DNA of 64,000 nt from Colwellia sp. MB3u-41 (lineage in GTDB: Bacteria; Pseudomonadota; Gammaproteobacteria; Enterobacterales; Alteromonadaceae), in assembly GCF_014076845.1 (NCBI RefSeq), contig NZ_JACGUT010000048.1:1-64000 (forward strand), in the 5' to 3' direction. Positions 29,059 to 41,605 of the stretch are shown here, one piece after another. The position numbers were made by a program, and so were the translations under genes. Under the pieces are notes generated by a model. That model was not told where the DNA came from, did no database searches, and saw nothing but the letters and a program-made list of their open reading frames with translations. Each line of letters starts with the position of its first letter. Position 1 is the stretch's first letter.

Positions 29059-29587
29059 ATGGAACATGAACAGCACTTAGCGTTACTTAGTGCGTCAGCC
29101 CAAGGTGACAAACAGGCATTTTCTCAACTGTATTAAGCGACCAGTAAATAGCTCTATGCGGTAAGTTTGAAAATGTTAATACGAAGAGAGTTGTCTAAAA
29201 ACGCCTTGCAGGAAGTTTACGTCCGTATTTGGCATAACGCATTGGAATATCTTACCGTTAAGGGCACAGTGTTGACCTAGATGGTCAGTATTGTACGTTA
29301 TCGCGCGCTGGACATTTTACGTTATCACAAAATTAGAAAAGCAGATGAACTCGTTGAGAATAAAAGCTTCGATCTCAACACCGATGACAAAATTAGTGAC
29401 TCAGAACAACTCTTACTCGATAAATGTTTAAGCAGTTAGATCTTCAGCAACGACAAGTTATTTACTTAGCTTACTTTAATGGTTGCTCTCATCAAAAGGT
29501 GGTTAAACACCGAAATAATCCATTGGGTACCTTAAACGCTGGATAAGACGTGGTCTTATGAGCTTACAGAGTTGTTTAACGCCATGA
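29059..29587 (+). pseudogene. ECF sigma factor, inactivated
   Basis: Starts MEHEQHLALLSASAQGDKQA with TAA and TAG soon after. It continues NALQEVYVRIWHNALEYL, TAG where Trp is expected, SIVRYRALDILRYHK (sigma region 2) and, after one frameshift, LDLQQRQVIYLAYFNGCSHQ (region 4). After a second frameshift it ends RWIRRGLMSLQSCL. The TGA at 29585-29587 overlaps the ATG of the next gene (ATGA), as in intact sigma/anti-sigma pairs. Three stops and two frameshifts make a working protein impossible. Confidence 0.82.
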
Positions 29588-30067
29588 ATTATCAATCTGA
29601 GACCTCAAAAACACGCTTGCTGCAGAATATGTACTCGGTACTTTGCGTGGACCTGCTCGACAGCGCTTTCAAAAACTGATGATGCAATTTCTGCTGATCA
29701 GTGACGCAACCCAAACCTAGGAGCAAAATCTCAATGGTTTGGGCCAAAAAATACCACCCGTGACACCTGATGTTTGTGTGTGGCAGCGTATAGAAAGTCA
29801 GTTGGGTTTTGTTACTGAGCCAATACAAACCAATGTTGTGGCAATAACTAAGACAAAACCTCGAATTTGGCAAAGCATTGCTGGTTTAGTGTCGGCGGCT
29901 GCAATCGTCCTTACAGTGATGTTATTTAGCGTTTAGCCACTACTTCAACCCGAGGTTCAGCAACTCGCTTTGATGAGCAATGAACAAGCTAACTTGCTAT
30001 GGGCACTAGAAATTGGTGCAGATACTATTAGCGTACAAGCAACAAAGCAATTTGTGGCGAAGGCTAA
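29584..30067 (+). pseudogene. Anti-sigma factor (RskA type), inactivated
   Basis: ATG 29584 overlaps the sigma gene. After an early frameshift the sequence reads AEYVLGTLRGPARQRFQKLM, ISDATQT-stop-EQNLNGLGQKIPP (Trp expected at the stop) and VWQRIESQL. A TM helix (SIAGLVSAAAIVLTVMLF) is followed by another stop and WALEIGADTISVQA. This is the order of RskA-type anti-sigma factors. The 3' end is lost and is replaced by the HupE/UreJ tail. Confidence 0.78.
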
Positions 30068-30265
30068 TTACCTGCGGATCAACAGTTACTGAGTATACTC
30101 GCCTTTAATTTTGGTGTTGAAATAGGCCAGTTAGCGATACTTGCTATTTTACTGCCTGTATTAACTTTACTAAGTAATACAACATATTATACGAGAGGTG
30201 TACTGCCAGTGGGGTCTCTATTAATTGCTATTATGGCCGTGCAATGGGGTGTAGAACGTTGGTAA
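30068..30265 (+). pseudogene. HupE/UreJ-family C-terminal fragment
   Basis: 65 codons: LPADQQLLSILAFNFGVEIG, QLAILAILLPVLTLL, and LPVGSLLIAIMAVQWGVERW-stop. The FN.GVE.GQ motif and the final W.ver are typical of HupE/UreJ-like membrane proteins. It joins the anti-sigma remnant directly, so a deletion fused the two. Confidence 0.65.
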
Positions 30266-30367
30266 ACTCCAAAAATTACTGTGTGTACAATGGTCTAATT
30301 AAGGAGGGATGAATTAAAGTCTTGAAAAGTGATAGGTCACTCTAGCGACTTGACTAAATTTTATAGG

Positions 30368-30397
30368 TAAAAAAAGTATTGCGGATGCAATACTTTT
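30368..30397 (-). terminator. Rho-independent terminator of katG
   Basis: A perfect 11-bp stem AAAAGTATTGC / GCAATACTTTT with a 4-nt loop. On the minus strand it is followed by a run of T (30368-30376), about 75 bp after the katG stop. A second hairpin (30429-30459) lies between. Confidence 0.85.
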
Positions 30398-30471
30398 AAG
30401 TCGCTACTCATAGTTAGCTAGGTTAATAACTTACACCGTTGTAAAAAACGGCGTAAGTATTTATTCAAGAC

Positions 30472-33116
<2,645 letters not shown>

Positions 33117-35903
33117 ATGCAAATGAATTCACTCTTTAAAATAAGTACGCTAGCTTGTGCTATTACTTTAGCCGGTTGTGGTGGTGGCGATATTAAACTC
33201 TCATCTGAAGTGAATAATTCAGTGGGTGATACGACTATTACTAACCCAACGCCTACCGATCCCGTAGTGACTGAATTACCGGGTAAGTCTAGTTCTGTGT
33301 TGGGACAAGATGTTTCAAATGCTTTAGGTTTTGATGTTGCTGTACAAGTACTTGATGGACAAATTAGCAGTGATATGACGTTAGTTGCCAGTGCCGACAG
33401 CAAGCCGGTATTTTATGCCATTAGTGGTGCATTAGAAGTGATGGCAGGAACAACGCTAACTGTAGAGCCTGGCGTTGTTCTTTTTGGACAATCAGGTGGT
33501 GATTATTTAGTTGTGCACCGCGATGCAAAAATAATGGCAGAAGGCATAAAAACTAAACCTATTATTTTAACTTCATTGCAAGATGTTAAAGGCGAAGAAA
33601 CAACAGCAGGTCAATGGGGTGGTGTCGTTATTTTAGGTAATGCCCCTTCGAATAAATGTCCTACTGATGGCAGTGCATGTTCTCTTCAAATTGAAGGCGC
33701 AGAAGAAGGGGCTGTCTTTGGTGGCACAAACTGGGAAGACAATTCAGGTATTTTAAAATACCTTGTTGTTAAATATGCTGGGTTTGAAATTGCGCCCGAC
33801 AACGAACTAAATGGTATAACGTTTGGTGGTGTTGGCTCAGGAACAACGGTTGATTATATTCAAGTACATTCAAATGCCGATGACGGCGTAGAATTTTTTG
33901 GCGGTGCGGTTAATGTTAAGCATTTAGTGTTAACAGCGAACAAAGATGACAGTATTGATTGGGATAATGGTTATAAAGGTATGCTGCAACATGTTTATGT
34001 AGAACATGCTAAAAATGCCGGCGAAGCAAACCGTGGTATTGAAGGTGATAACGATGGATCTTCTCCTGATAAAGAGCCACAGTCAGCGCCAATTATTGCT
34101 AATTTAACCATTGTCGGTAATAACTTTGACAGTGCAGATAAAGACTCAGAAGGTATTTACTTACGCGAAGGAACCGCAGCAAAAATATTTAACACGGTTG
34201 TAACAGGCACCAGTGAAATGGGTGAATGTTTAGAAATTGAAGGTGGTGCAACGAGCTCTGTAACCGTTAATAATGCTAACAGTGGTAAAATTGTTATGCA
34301 AAACAGTGTTATGGCCTGTAATAACAGTGAAAACTTCAAAAATGCTAAAGCGGAAGATGGCAGTGTTTTACTTGACCTTGAAGCATGGTTCAGTCCAGAA
34401 ACATCTAATAGTATCAGTAGTTCTATTTTAATTAATGAAAACGGTATTCCTGATGCTAACTCGCCACTTGTTGCTGAAAATGCCGGACAAGATGTCGCTA
34501 ATACACAAAATGCCTTTTTTGACTCCGTTGACTACATTGGCGCGTTTGACAGTGCTAACAACCCGGGTAACGATTGGCGTGAAGGTTGGGCCTTTGGTTA
34601 CGGTGGTGGTGTAGTAACCGCTCAGGCAGAAACACAAGGTTGTCCTACTGGTACATCGGCAATTTCTTCAGTCAATGGCTCAAACATTACTTGTCAATTA
34701 AGCGGTGTTATTGCTAATAACTTAACGTTAACCGCTAATAATGTTTATGCCCTAAACGGCGCTGTTTTTGTTGGTGGCGATAAAATCAACTCAGCAACGT
34801 TAACCATTGAAGCGGGTACAACCATTTATGGCCGTTCAGGTAGCGATTACTTAGTGGTGAGTCGTGACTCAGAAATCCAGGCGAATGGTACCGCCTCAAA
34901 ACCAATCACTTTTACGTCAAGTCAAGATTTGACGGGCGCTGAAACAGGTGCGGGACAATGGGGTGGTATTGTGCTTTTGGGTAATGCGACATCAAATAAA
35001 TGTCCAACGGATGGCAGTGATTGTGCACTTCAAATTGAAGGTGCTCAAGATGGTGCCGTCTTTGGCGGCACAGACGATGCCGACAGCTCAGGTACATTAC
35101 GTTATGTCGTGGTTAAGCATGCAGGTTATGAAATAGCACCAGACAACGAATTGAACGGTATCACGTTTGGTGGTGTTGGTTCTGGTACGAAAGTCGAATA
35201 TATTCAAGTACATGAAAATGCTGATGATGGTATCGAGTTTTTTGGTGGCACCGTTAACCTTAAGTACGTGGTATTAACGTCTAACAAAGATGACAGCGTT
35301 GATTGGGATAATGGTTTTCGTGGCAATTTACAATACGTATTAGTTAAGCACGACCCACAAAATGGTGAAGCAAACCGTGGTATCGAAGGTGATAACGACG
35401 GTTCAACACCGAACAAGCTACCACAATCAAACCCAAGCATTGCCAACATGACCATTATAGGCAATACATTTGACACAGCCGATAAAGACTCTGAAGGTGT
35501 TTATCTTCGAGAAGGCACGAAAGCGCAACTGCATAACTTTGTTGTTACAGGTCCTGCGGGCATGGGCGAATGTCTAGAACTTGAAGCAGGTTTAACTGTA
35601 GACCAAGCAAAATCTGGTGGTACGGTAATGAGCAATTCTGTTATAGCTTGTGATGAAGCGTTTAAAGGCACAAAAGACTCTAGCGATACTGCTTTTGACT
35701 TAATGAGCTGGTTCATTAACGATAATACTGAAAACAGTACCGCTGCAAATACAAGTGCGGTACTAGAGGGCATTTTCACTATCGATACCACAACACCTAA
35801 AGACTTTACCGGTAACAGCTTTTTTGAAAATGCTGACCATGTAGGTGCGGTAACGAAAGCGAAAAACTGGACAGCAGGATGGACAGTAGGTCTTGAAGAA
35901 TAA
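33117..35903 (+). CDS. Large surface lipoprotein with two beta-helix halves
   Basis: 928 residues. Lipoprotein signal with lipobox LAGC (Cys21), then GGGD and a Thr/Pro-rich linker. Two homologous halves (about residues 75-490 and 520-925, offset about 449) each contain LTVEPGVVLFG-like, GQWGG, APDNELNGITFGGVGSG, DDG.EFFGG, NKDDS.DWDNG and GEANRGIEGDNDGS. The pattern is that of right-handed parallel beta-helix proteins with Asp/Asn-rich turns, which often bind calcium. The halves have diverged in DNA, so the duplication is old. Next gene is a TonB-dependent receptor; together they may capture and import a nutrient. Start alternatives: ATG 33117 or 33123. Confidence 0.82.
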   Translation: MQMNSLFKISTLACAITLAGCGGGDIKLSSEVNNSVGDTTITNPTPTDPVVTELPGKSSSVLGQDVSNALGFDVAVQVLDGQISSDMTLVASADSKPVFYAISGALEVMAGTTLTVEPGVVLFGQSGGDYLVVHRDAKIMAEGIKTKPIILTSLQDVKGEETTAGQWGGVVILGNAPSNKCPTDGSACSLQIEGAEEGAVFGGTNWEDNSGILKYLVVKYAGFEIAPDNELNGITFGGVGSGTTVDYIQVHSNADDGVEFFGGAVNVKHLVLTANKDDSIDWDNGYKGMLQHVYVEHAKNAGEANRGIEGDNDGSSPDKEPQSAPIIANLTIVGNNFDSADKDSEGIYLREGTAAKIFNTVVTGTSEMGECLEIEGGATSSVTVNNANSGKIVMQNSVMACNNSENFKNAKAEDGSVLLDLEAWFSPETSNSISSSILINENGIPDANSPLVAENAGQDVANTQNAFFDSVDYIGAFDSANNPGNDWREGWAFGYGGGVVTAQAETQGCPTGTSAISSVNGSNITCQLSGVIANNLTLTANNVYALNGAVFVGGDKINSATLTIEAGTTIYGRSGSDYLVVSRDSEIQANGTASKPITFTSSQDLTGAETGAGQWGGIVLLGNATSNKCPTDGSDCALQIEGAQDGAVFGGTDDADSSGTLRYVVVKHAGYEIAPDNELNGITFGGVGSGTKVEYIQVHENADDGIEFFGGTVNLKYVVLTSNKDDSVDWDNGFRGNLQYVLVKHDPQNGEANRGIEGDNDGSTPNKLPQSNPSIANMTIIGNTFDTADKDSEGVYLREGTKAQLHNFVVTGPAGMGECLELEAGLTVDQAKSGGTVMSNSVIACDEAFKGTKDSSDTAFDLMSWFINDNTENSTAANTSAVLEGIFTIDTTTPKDFTGNSFFENADHVGAVTKAKNWTAGWTVGLEE

Positions 35904-35917
35904 TTAGACGTTGCAAG

Positions 35918-35957
35918 GCGAGCACTGTTTATTCCAATAATCAGTGTTCGCATTTTT
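35918..35957 (+). terminator. Terminator after the lipoprotein gene
   Basis: Stem GCGAGCACTG / CAGTGTTCGC (one G-T pair) followed by ATTTTTAT. It separates the lipoprotein from the TonB receptor, though read-through is possible. Confidence 0.65.
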
Positions 35958-36064
35958 ATACCAGCATAACTAATCAACACTCAATCAACCTACCTGATGC
36001 AAGCGATTATCAAAGCAGAAAAAGCGTATCAAAAGCAAGCACAGAGACTCTATCGAGGTTAACG

Positions 36065-38773
36065 ATGAATAAAGAATTAAGGCATAGCGCCAACAAACTA
36101 AAAGCAAAAAAAAATAATAATCGTTTTAGTTTAAACTGTTTAGCGCTAGCAATATTAACAAGCTTTTCAGCGACATCAGCAGTAGCAGAGCAAACATCAG
36201 CAGAAGATGAGGCTATTGAAGAAGTTGTTGTTAAAGTAAGTCGGTTAAAAGGCACCGCTAGCGCTATTATCGCAGAGCGCCGCAATCAAGCCTTTATTGC
36301 TGATATTTTAGGCGCAGAGCAAATTTCACGCACCGGTGACAGTGATGCTGCAGCCGCGTTACGACGTGTTACGGGTGTAACATTAGTCGATGGCAAATTT
36401 ATCTACGTACGTGGTTTAGGTGAACGCTATTCCAGCACACAATTAAATGGTGCCGCTGTACCTAGCCCAGATCCTACACGAAGTGTTATACCACTTGATT
36501 TATTTCCAGCGTCGATTATCGAATCTTTATCGGTACAAAAATCTTATTCACCTTCAATGCCGGCACATTTTGGTGGCGGCAATGTTGATATCCGTTTAAA
36601 GAGTATTCCAACAGATTTTCTTTTTAATATGTCGGGTAATGTTGGGGGAAATAGTGAAAACTTTGATGATGGCTACAGCTACAAAGGTGGCAGTGATGAC
36701 TGGCGTGGCCAAGATGACGGCACTCGCGCAGCACCCAAAACATTACAAAAATTATGGAAAAATTACAGTCCATTAAAAAATCTTAGCCAAGATGAAAACC
36801 GTGCAATAGCGGCGCAGCTTAATCGTGATTACGATCCCGTTAAAGAAAATATCGAACCAGATTTTGGCCTTGATATTGCGATCGGTGACAAATTTGAACA
36901 GGGTAAATATCGTTGGGGTTATTTAACTTCTTTATCTTATGACAATCAATGGCAAGTAAGTGAATTATACGAAGGTCTAGATTTTCGCAATAACACTGAC
37001 GATTCATGGAGTTTAGTACGAGGTTTTGACCAAGTTACCTCAACGGAGCATTCGGTGAAATGGTCAGGTCTGTTGAACTTAGGCGTAGAATACGACCGAG
37101 ATCATCGCCTTGATTATAGTTTAATTGTGCTACGTGATACTGCCAACGAGATAAAAGACAAACTCGGTAATACCAATAACGTGTTACTGAGCGACGGCCT
37201 TCGCATTCGAGACAGTGATGTTAGCTACGAAGAGCGTGAGATGATCGCTAACCAGTTTCGTGGCACGCACAACCTGCCATGGCTGTGGAGCATAGGTTTT
37301 GATTGGAAATACTCAGACGCTCGTTCAAGTCGCTACGCGCCTGGTAATGTTTCTACGCGCTACATATTGAGTGACGAAAACGAAGATGGTGTGTTTGATC
37401 TTGCTAACGAAAGTAGTTTACGTAAGGCTTCAACTGCTACTCGTTATTCCTTTCAGGACTTGGAAGATAAAGTAGCAAACAGCGGTTTTAATCTGTCTTT
37501 GCCCGTGACATTTTCGCAATCAGAAGTAGAGCTTAAATTCGGTGGCGACTTTATTGAGAAAACTCGCGACGCTTTTTCGAGACGTATCGATGTAAATACC
37601 TTAGCCTTTAAGGAACTTAGTCTTAGTGGTAATAAAATGAATGATATTTTAACTGACGATATTATTCTTAATCATCCATTACAAGGCAGTGAAACGATTA
37701 TTCGAGACACCTCTGTAATGGGCGATGACTATTATTCAGCACAAATGACTGATGCTTATTACTTTGAGGCTGATTGGTTTATTGACAATACTTGGCGTAT
37801 CAGTGGTGGTTTTCGCTGGGAAGATTACCGTCAGGTTGTTGCTCCTTTAGACCCTGCAACGGGACGCTTTGATTTACCGTCTGAACCAACAGAAGCTGAT
37901 TTAAAGAAACTATCCTTTAAAGAAGATGATATCTATTCGGCGTTAGCGCTTACTTACATGATGAGTGATGAGGTTCAGTTTCGCTTGTCTTATGGTGAAA
38001 CCACGATACGCCCAGATATTCGCGAAGTTGCTCCATCAACCTACCTTGACCCGTTAACCGGGTATCCTATTCGAGGGACTGCGAGGATAGAAACAACCGA
38101 TATTAAAAACTACGATCTACGTTGGGAGTGGTACTTAAATACGGGAGAAAACTTATCCGTTGGTTTGTTCTACAAAGAGATGATAAATCCTATTGAATCA
38201 GTTCAATCACCAGGCCAAGATGGTCCGCCTCTTATTGTTATTGCAAATGCTGATGATGGTGAAGTTTATGGTGTTGAAGTAGAGTTCATGAAAGATTTTG
38301 CCTTTTTGGGTGATTTTGCTGGCATGAACGGCAACGATTTTTTCTTGTCGGGTAACGTGACCTTAAGTGACTCTGAAATAAATATCAACACGCAACGGGT
38401 TGTTGAACAAACTGGAGTTTCTGCAGCCATTACTAACCCCACACGCAGAATGACAGGTCATTCTGAATATGTGGTAAACATAAACTTAGGTTACGATGCA
38501 CCCAACGGTAATCATTCAGTGACAGTGGCCTACAATGTCTTTGGTGAACGTATTATTATTCCAGGTATAGAAGGGCAAGACGACAAGTATGAACAACCTT
38601 TTCATTCACTTGACATGGTATATACCTACTATCCTACCTATTCAACAACGTTAAAATTCAAAGTACAAAACCTACTGGATGAAAGTAAAGAAATAGAGTT
38701 TTCTGACACTTTATTTCGTAGTGAAACGAAAGGCATTGCGTTTGATATTTCATTTAAATGGGATTTCGATTAG
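36065..38773 (+). CDS. TonB-dependent outer-membrane receptor
   Basis: 902 residues. Long N-terminus with signal sequence (ALAILTSFSATSAVAEQ). Plug domain with IADILGAEQISRTGDSDAAA, RRVTGVTLVDGKFIYVRGLG and ERYSSTQLNGA; then a 22-strand barrel type C-terminus ending in an aromatic residue context (FDISFKWDFD). It imports a substrate across the outer membrane using energy from a TonB system, possibly that encoded at 42206-47370. Substrate unknown; the neighbour lipoprotein is the likely partner. Ends with a clear terminator. Confidence 0.93.
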   Translation: MNKELRHSANKLKAKKNNNRFSLNCLALAILTSFSATSAVAEQTSAEDEAIEEVVVKVSRLKGTASAIIAERRNQAFIADILGAEQISRTGDSDAAAALRRVTGVTLVDGKFIYVRGLGERYSSTQLNGAAVPSPDPTRSVIPLDLFPASIIESLSVQKSYSPSMPAHFGGGNVDIRLKSIPTDFLFNMSGNVGGNSENFDDGYSYKGGSDDWRGQDDGTRAAPKTLQKLWKNYSPLKNLSQDENRAIAAQLNRDYDPVKENIEPDFGLDIAIGDKFEQGKYRWGYLTSLSYDNQWQVSELYEGLDFRNNTDDSWSLVRGFDQVTSTEHSVKWSGLLNLGVEYDRDHRLDYSLIVLRDTANEIKDKLGNTNNVLLSDGLRIRDSDVSYEEREMIANQFRGTHNLPWLWSIGFDWKYSDARSSRYAPGNVSTRYILSDENEDGVFDLANESSLRKASTATRYSFQDLEDKVANSGFNLSLPVTFSQSEVELKFGGDFIEKTRDAFSRRIDVNTLAFKELSLSGNKMNDILTDDIILNHPLQGSETIIRDTSVMGDDYYSAQMTDAYYFEADWFIDNTWRISGGFRWEDYRQVVAPLDPATGRFDLPSEPTEADLKKLSFKEDDIYSALALTYMMSDEVQFRLSYGETTIRPDIREVAPSTYLDPLTGYPIRGTARIETTDIKNYDLRWEWYLNTGENLSVGLFYKEMINPIESVQSPGQDGPPLIVIANADDGEVYGVEVEFMKDFAFLGDFAGMNGNDFFLSGNVTLSDSEININTQRVVEQTGVSAAITNPTRRMTGHSEYVVNINLGYDAPNGNHSVTVAYNVFGERIIIPGIEGQDDKYEQPFHSLDMVYTYYPTYSTTLKFKVQNLLDESKEIEFSDTLFRSETKGIAFDISFKWDFD

Positions 38774-38795
38774 TTAACATCCGTTGTTAATGAAT

Positions 38796-38832
38796 AAAAA
38801 ATGGCTATTAAGGTAATTTGATAGCCATTTTT
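38796..38832 (+). terminator. Terminator after the TonB receptor gene
   Basis: Stem AAAAATGGCTAT / ATAGCCATTTTT with a 13-nt loop, followed by ATTG. It is 23 bp after the stop. Confidence 0.85.
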
Positions 38833-39067
38833 ATTGTTAGACAATAATTTTTTTGATCGTGTAAATATCTGCTCGTCTCCTTAAGTATTACTGAAATCAC
38901 AATGTAAAATATTGATATTATTTATATTAACAATATAAGCATGAAATATATATGCTTACAATATAGTCATTACAGGCAAGTACCCACCGTATATGATTAG
39001 CTCATCAATGGTTTATCGAGAATCACTCGCCAGTTATTAATCAGGCTTTTTCATTAAGGAAGATAAA

Positions 39068-40036
39068 TTGAAAAAAGTTGTAGAGCGAATCAGTACGAGT
39101 AGAAGAAGACTTCTAAAAAAAGCGACAGCGCTTGCTACTTTAGCGGTATCAAGCACTATGGTCAGCAATCGTGTTCAAGCAAGCGCACAAGAGAGTTGTG
39201 AACGTTCAGATACCAAAGATTTAAGTTACTTACCAAGCCCTAAACAAGTCCAAGCTACTGAAGGTGTATTGCCCTTATCTGGTGGCGCAGGACTTTACTA
39301 TTGGGACACTGGCGGGGAAGGCCCTGCAGTAGTATTGTCTCATCCCGGTAGAGGAAGTGCGTTAACGTGGCCTTATCAGCAACCTGTTCTTTCTGCTGCG
39401 GGCTTTAGAGTTATTGCATACTCTCGACGTGGTTATTATGGTTCCCCAGCCGGTTTAGCCGCTGATACAGGTAACTATGCTGATGACCTTAATGCGTTAA
39501 TTACTCATCTAAATATCGACAAATTTCATATTCTTGGTCTCGCCGCAGGCGGTTTTGCTGTTTCGGATTATGCGGTGTCATATCCTGAAAAACTGCTTAG
39601 CATGGTTATCGTTTGTAGCCTTTTTGGCTTATGGGACAAAAATATTGACGAACGTTTGGATTTTATTCTCCCTAAGAGCTTTGCGGGTTTACCGCCTGAA
39701 TTTAAAGAACTGGGTGCTTCATATCGTTGGGCAAACCCTGAAGGTGTTCGTCAGTGGATTGATATGGAAGAAAAGTCGAGGGGGAATGGCGAAAGGCATG
39801 GTCAGCAAGCTAAAAGTAATATTACGTGGGAGAAAATGAGAGCGGGTAATATTCCTACTTTTTTTATTGCAGGTGGAGCTGACTTATATCAACCCCCTTC
39901 AATGATGAGGGCTGCAGCACGCGAAATACCTAACAGCCAGACTCTGGTGGTTGCAGAAGCGGGGCATGCTGTGCAGTGGGAACAACCAGCATTATTTAAT
40001 CAGGCCGTTATCGCTTTTTTTAGAAAACACCAATAA
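39068..40036 (+). CDS. Exported alpha/beta-hydrolase-fold protein lacking the nucleophile Ser
   Basis: 322 residues from TTG 39068 behind AAGGAAGATAAA. The N-terminus (STSRRRLLKKATALATLAV) looks like a twin-arginine or Sec signal. Fold motifs: VVLSHPGRG (oxyanion loop), YSRRGYYGSP, and the C-terminal AEAGHAVQWEQP with the catalytic His. At the nucleophile elbow the sequence is ILGLAAGGF, where Ala159 stands at the position usually held by Ser, Asp or Cys. Thus it may be non-catalytic, or act by a nucleophile-independent mechanism. Stands alone. Confidence 0.8.
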   Translation: MKKVVERISTSRRRLLKKATALATLAVSSTMVSNRVQASAQESCERSDTKDLSYLPSPKQVQATEGVLPLSGGAGLYYWDTGGEGPAVVLSHPGRGSALTWPYQQPVLSAAGFRVIAYSRRGYYGSPAGLAADTGNYADDLNALITHLNIDKFHILGLAAGGFAVSDYAVSYPEKLLSMVIVCSLFGLWDKNIDERLDFILPKSFAGLPPEFKELGASYRWANPEGVRQWIDMEEKSRGNGERHGQQAKSNITWEKMRAGNIPTFFIAGGADLYQPPSMMRAAAREIPNSQTLVVAEAGHAVQWEQPALFNQAVIAFFRKHQ

Positions 40037-40192
40037 ATTTCAAATGGTTAGCGTGATTTTAGCCAAGACTTGATTTTTTCATCACTATAATATTTACCAC
40101 CTTCTTTAATTTATTGATTTAAAAGTGGTATTTTTATGGCTTGATTTGTGCTCTCATAAAACAATTATTTTAAAATAAGGATGTTATAAATA

Positions 40193-40819
40193 ATGTATGG
40201 CGTTAATAAGAAAAATTTACTGTTAACTTTGCCGATATTGAGTCTTTTATGGTTTACAGCAACGATCGTTATAGGTGGTCTGTTTTATCCTGGCTATAGC
40301 CATACCTCGCAGTTTATTAGTGAACTAGGCGCAACAGGCTCGCCGCACGGAAATTATGTTAATTATATAGGGTTCATGCCAACAGAGTTGTTCATGCTTG
40401 CTTTTGTATTGATATGCTTTTCTGTTATTCCTAAGACAAAGGTTAATTTTAGCGGATTGTGCTTTATTGGACTTTATGGGGGTACGCTCAGTGTTGCCGC
40501 TTTTTTCCCTTGCGATTTTGAATGCCGCCCTACAACACCATCACTGTCACATAATATTCATATGCTATCTGCGTTCCCGGGTTATTTATCTGGAATAGTA
40601 TCCATGTTTGTTATTTCATCAGGTTCATCATTTTGGGCTAAATCTAAAACGTTTAAAATATTTAGCTATGGTATCGGTTTTTTATGTATCTATGCATTGT
40701 TGAATTTAGATCCTAAATTAGCTTTTGTTGGTAGTGTTCAGCGTAGCTTGGATCTCATGATATATTTGTGGTTTATCTATTTTGCTTATCATTTGAGAAA
40801 GTTCTTGTCTGAAAAATAA
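40193..40819 (+). CDS. DUF998-family membrane protein (first of two)
   Basis: 208 residues, about six TM helices. Family signature near the N-terminus: YPGYSHTSQFISELGATGSP, and FFPCDFECRP in a later loop. The family's function is not known. It is followed 72 bp later by a paralogue on the same strand. Confidence 0.8.
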   Translation: MYGVNKKNLLLTLPILSLLWFTATIVIGGLFYPGYSHTSQFISELGATGSPHGNYVNYIGFMPTELFMLAFVLICFSVIPKTKVNFSGLCFIGLYGGTLSVAAFFPCDFECRPTTPSLSHNIHMLSAFPGYLSGIVSMFVISSGSSFWAKSKTFKIFSYGIGFLCIYALLNLDPKLAFVGSVQRSLDLMIYLWFIYFAYHLRKFLSEK

Positions 40820-40891
40820 CGCTATAGAGAACCGTTTACATTTTTACTTTATATCTAAATAAAAGTTGAGCGTTTATTATTTGCGTCCTTA

Positions 40892-41533
40892 ATGGCACAT
40901 AGCTATTTTACTGCAGTATGGAGAGAAACCATCAATAAACGTTGGCTTGTTATCGCTGTTATTATCAGTTATTTAATGATGTTATTTGGCGGTGCTGCAC
41001 TCAAACCTGACTATTCTCACATTAGCCAATTTATTAGTGAACTTAATGCAACAGGTACTCCCTATGCAGGAATAGTCAGTTGGCTTGGCTTCTTTTTATT
41101 TGGTGTTCTAGCAAGCCTTTTACTTTTTGTTACTGCCGATAAAGCACCTGTTCGCGGCATTAGTCGCATAGGATACTGGTTACTTATTGCCGAGCCTATT
41201 GCTTACATGGGCTCAGCATTTTCTCCATGCGATTTTGGCTGCCCTGTTGATGGAGGTATGAGTCAATTGATGCACAATGCCCTTGCCGTGGCTACCTTCA
41301 TATCAACATCACTTGGATTGTTCTTGCTTTCATTCACACCAAAAATCTCTGTTTTACAGCGAGTTTTTTGGGTGGTTTTGTCTTGTTTATGGCAAGTTTT
41401 ATTTGTGTTGATGCTCGATGAAGCGATGCTAGAGATCCGTGGCCTGTTACAACGTATTGGGGAATGTGTTGTTTATAGCGTACTTTGTATTAGCGCTTGG
41501 CGACTATTAAGCGCTAATAAAGATTTATCCTAA
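40892..41533 (+). CDS. DUF998-family membrane protein (second of two)
   Basis: 213 residues, about six TM helices, with KPDYSHISQFISELNATGTP and FSPCDFGCPVDGG at the same places as its neighbour. The two are clearly paralogues but diverged, so the duplication is not recent. Function unknown. Confidence 0.8.
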   Translation: MAHSYFTAVWRETINKRWLVIAVIISYLMMLFGGAALKPDYSHISQFISELNATGTPYAGIVSWLGFFLFGVLASLLLFVTADKAPVRGISRIGYWLLIAEPIAYMGSAFSPCDFGCPVDGGMSQLMHNALAVATFISTSLGLFLLSFTPKISVLQRVFWVVLSCLWQVLFVLMLDEAMLEIRGLLQRIGECVVYSVLCISAWRLLSANKDLS

Positions 41534-41605
41534 GTCGATAACGCTAATTTAGGCTTTAAGGTACACGAATTTTAGTGGTTCTTTATGGCTTATAGTGAGT
41601 ATTAT

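Noticed and set aside
35501-35980. 159-codon minus-strand frame
   Set aside because: Antisense to the beta-helix lipoprotein; no start context or family resemblance.
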